The notes under the pieces were generated by a model that worked only from the letters and a program-made list of their open reading frames with translations, did not search any database and was not told the DNA's origin. Below are positions 63,301-64,000 of a stretch of 64,000 bases of DNA, piece by piece. How positions within the stretch are numbered: the first letter of the stretch is position 1; the number at the start of each line of letters is the position of its first letter. The translations under genes and the position numbers were made by a program. The stretch is from Sphingomonas panacis. Lineage in GTDB: Bacteria > Pseudomonadota > Alphaproteobacteria > Sphingomonadales > Sphingomonadaceae. Location: assembly GCF_001717955.1 (NCBI RefSeq), contig NZ_CP014168.1:2203501-2267500 (forward strand). Direction: 5' to 3'.

Positions 63301-63466
63301 CGCTGGGATCGCTAACAGCGCCTGATTGCACAGGCGCGGGCTGCGACGTGCCTTCCGCTCCCGGTGTAAGCGTTTGCGCCGCGAGTGGACTGGTCGTTGC
63401 TAGCGCTAGCATGCATGCGGTTGTTTCGGTGAGAAGCTGCCGTCGGGCAGCTTTGAAGTTCAGCAT
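60332..63466 (-). CDS. Large TonB-dependent receptor, carbohydrate type
   Basis: A TBDR of 1,044 residues. It has a signal sequence (TETTACMLALATTSPLAAQ), a TonB box-like DVVVTGSRIARSG near residue 66, the plug domain (LRGFGSTRNLVLVNGRRFAI, IEIVTGGSSAVYGSDAITG-like, here ARTEIVTGGSSAVYGSDAI) and a large barrel ending FFLGITAKF. The length and plug are typical of the oligosaccharide receptors of sphingomonads and xanthomonads. The ATG at 63466 has GGGAGG 7 bp upstream. It is divergent from a GH43 gene; LacI-type palindromes lie in and near the shared promoter. The likely cargo is a pectin- or hemicellulose-derived oligosaccharide. Confidence 0.93.
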   Translation of the reverse strand: MLNFKAARRQLLTETTACMLALATTSPLAAQTLTPGAEGTSQPAPVQSGAVSDPSGQIATEPAAPDVVVTGSRIARSGFDASTPVNVFNQQDIKLSGNLNIDKTLEQVPQVVASQLGGATSNTVPGGYADVNLRGFGSTRNLVLVNGRRFAIFGPEQVVDLNTIPSSLIARTEIVTGGSSAVYGSDAITGVINFIMREDFSGVEGRAQVNVDRPTGTPTYNFDLTMGGNFAEGRGNLVVSGNYLNRGSITRGERGTFAYLSLADGCVAPGSGSATRPGTPFTPAAGQSCTGGGGQLGFIASGSGDIPNGRFSGIPAAGGPNAALNAAYAAAGLSGLTSRGFTFNSAGTAARPALTPQDDFNLGPDNYLIQPQKRWMINSFGHYDFTDNITGYMELHYSHNEVNARLAPTNIGSPMLFNVNNPYLSPALQNVLGVLDRSETGNATVSAGTATYTNRPNDGLAQITAGRRYVEVGPRMASERRNVFRGAWGFRGSLGDVSENVLSDLKYDVYYTYSRSEDTLLLQNALSRSRVQAAVLSQNGAQPVCDIFGAQITEACAAAIRISATNTTVATQQVAQGSITGTLFRLPAGKVGFSSGFEWRKTDAVFSPDSFLASGDVAGFNPGLPTRGSVSVKEGFGEVRVPLIHDTPFIQNLTANAAFRYSDYDLKGIGGNWTYLGGLDWRVNRSIALRGQYQRAIRAPNVSELYGGVNRVTGVATDPCSNHGSAGLQTASVRAVCEATGVPAANVFTAAVQPNTIIPADFGGNPNLAAEKSDTYTAGVVFTPAFAPRLLFSVDYFNIKLDGAISSLGGGLQNTLTLCYTVIQDASSPYCQAVQRNPTTGEINDPYVAKILNANTGSLRTSGLDFAARYRFNLGFGFPGLGETSSIDLSSTFTWLNDFTSVPVAAFPNIQNHCEGSYGPTCGQPLPIWRGTSRVTWETGPLSLSLRHRYIGPVTTDRYLVPLRQGSTATPALNTLVYPKLPDRHYFDLSFSYDVAKTFQVFGGANNVLNQDPPITTQGPSANTFSATYDVMGTEFFLGITAKF
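63399..63410. promoter_or_regulatory. Perfect palindrome GCTAGCGCTAGC in the TBDR signal-peptide coding region
   Basis: A 12-bp perfect palindrome with the AGCGCT core of LacI-family operators, 56-67 bp inside the TBDR gene. It may be a downstream (roadblock) operator for the regulator that binds 63555-63568, or may be coincidental. Confidence 0.35.
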
Positions 63467-63554
63467 TGATATCCTCCCTTTAAGCGCCTGCGGCGCGATC
63501 ACCTTAGAACCCAACGATCTTGGTCGTCTTACCTCTGCCATGATTGCGCTACTA

Positions 63555-63568
63555 TGCTAGCGCTGGCA
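63555..63568. promoter_or_regulatory. LacI-type operator-like site in the TBDR/GH43 divergent promoter
   Basis: TGCTAGCGCTGGCA has the AGCGCT core and imperfect dyad symmetry of LacI/GalR-family operators. It lies 89 bp upstream of the TBDR start and 89 bp upstream of the GH43 start, so one bound repressor could control both. Resembles the site at 11088-11101. Confidence 0.5.
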
Positions 63569-63656
63569 ATGTTCACTTGCTGAGATTGTCGTCTATGGTA
63601 TGGGATATATCCTCGTCAAGGGTGCACGCATGGTCTGGCCAAGAGAGGACGCAATC

Positions 63657-64000
63657 ATGAAATTCGCTCGATGCACGGCCGCGTGGATTACCGCGTTGGC
63701 GCTCTCCACCGGCGTTGCTCACGCAAAAAGTGGTGGCGTGCGGCCAAGCTTCATCAATCCGATTCTGTTCGCCGATTATTCTGATCCCGATGCTGTTCGG
63801 GTAGGCCGCGACTATTATCTGGTCGCGTCGAGCTTCCATTTCTCGCCCGGTCTGCCGGTGCTTCACTCGCGCGACCTCGTCCATTGGACGATCATCGGGC
63901 ATGTCTTGCCTAAGCTGCCGTTCGCGCCCGAATACGACATGCCCGGCCCGCACACCCTGACCGACGCCATCTCGAAACCCGTCGGCGGTACGCGCTACGC
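63657..64000 (+). CDS. Secreted glycoside hydrolase family 43, 3' end beyond the window
   Basis: The first 114 residues of a GH43 enzyme. The signal peptide is KFARCTAAWITALALSTGVA. The mature start INPILFADYSDPDAVRVGRD carries the catalytic-base Asp (YSDPDAVR), followed by YYLVASSFHFSPGLPVLHSR and DLVHWTIIGHVLP, typical of the beta-xylosidase/arabinofuranosidase branch. GAGAGGA lies 7 bp before the ATG. The gene runs off the right end of the window. It is divergent from a large TBDR and presumably part of the same xylan or pectin utilisation locus. Confidence 0.9.
   Translation, partial: MKFARCTAAWITALALSTGVAHAKSGGVRPSFINPILFADYSDPDAVRVGRDYYLVASSFHFSPGLPVLHSRDLVHWTIIGHVLPKLPFAPEYDMPGPHTLTDAISKPVGGTRY

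Noticed and set aside
61739..63325. Plus-strand open frame (528 codons) opposite the large TBDR
   Set aside because: Antisense of the receptor with typical shadow composition.

Overview
The window looks like a chromosome segment of a GC-rich alphaproteobacterium of the Sphingomonas type. The reasons are the many TonB-dependent receptors (TBDRs) next to secreted glycoside hydrolases, a MucR/Ros regulator, a FecI/FecR pair, Rrf2 and Fur-type control, and protein families and codon use typical of Sphingomonadaceae. No rRNA or CRISPR array was seen. One tRNA, tRNA-Arg(CCG), is present.

Positions 1-11 kb hold housekeeping and stress genes: a CPA2 antiporter, an outer-membrane porin, a patatin/SDR pair, htpG, a SirB1-like protein, RlpA, and an Rrf2 regulator divergent from a thioredoxin-reductase-like flavoprotein. 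Positions 11-20 kb form a carbohydrate-uptake locus: GH43, GH97, a Tat-exported beta-helix protein, a secreted tyrosine-phosphatase-family enzyme and a TBDR. Positions 19.9-23.8 kb look like a Fur-controlled heme-uptake unit: a TBDR with FRAP/NPNL boxes, a DUF6607 protein and an EF-hand protein. Positions 23.8-28.4 kb are core genes: a HAD phosphatase, a MarR-GNAT fusion, peroxiredoxin, sirtuin, dapB and nth.

The tRNA-Arg at 28.43 kb marks a sharp change. From 28.9 to 46 kb there is a visibly AT-richer surface-polysaccharide cluster. It has an enterobacterial-type ugd, an O-antigen ligase/polymerase-like protein, gmd, fcl, a WcaI-like glycosyltransferase, a UDP-glucuronate 4-epimerase, two further GT4 glycosyltransferases, a Wzx flippase and three hexapeptide acyltransferases. 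It also includes a secreted rhamnogalacturonan-acetylesterase-like SGNH enzyme followed 2 bp later by a secreted beta-helix protein. The expected product is a fucose- and uronate-containing, O-acetylated polysaccharide resembling colanic acid, made by a Wzx/Wzy route.

Positions 46-58.7 kb are a mobile-element graveyard. It contains an intact-looking IS5-type element, an IS630 with a frameshifted transposase, an IS3 remnant carrying a 23-G homopolymer, broken IS66, IS110 and IS256 copies, and an IS110/IS630 chimera. Embedded in it are a very AT-rich wzy-like gene, a frameshifted S24-type repressor, an XRE regulator, an ECF sigma/FecR pair, a MucR regulator and conjugation-related remnants (TraD-like, AlpA-like).

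Positions 58.7-64 kb start a second carbohydrate locus: a GH28-type enzyme, a large TBDR, and a divergent GH43 cut by the window end. LacI-type palindromes lie in the divergent promoter region there, and a similar one lies upstream of the GH43 at 11.1 kb.
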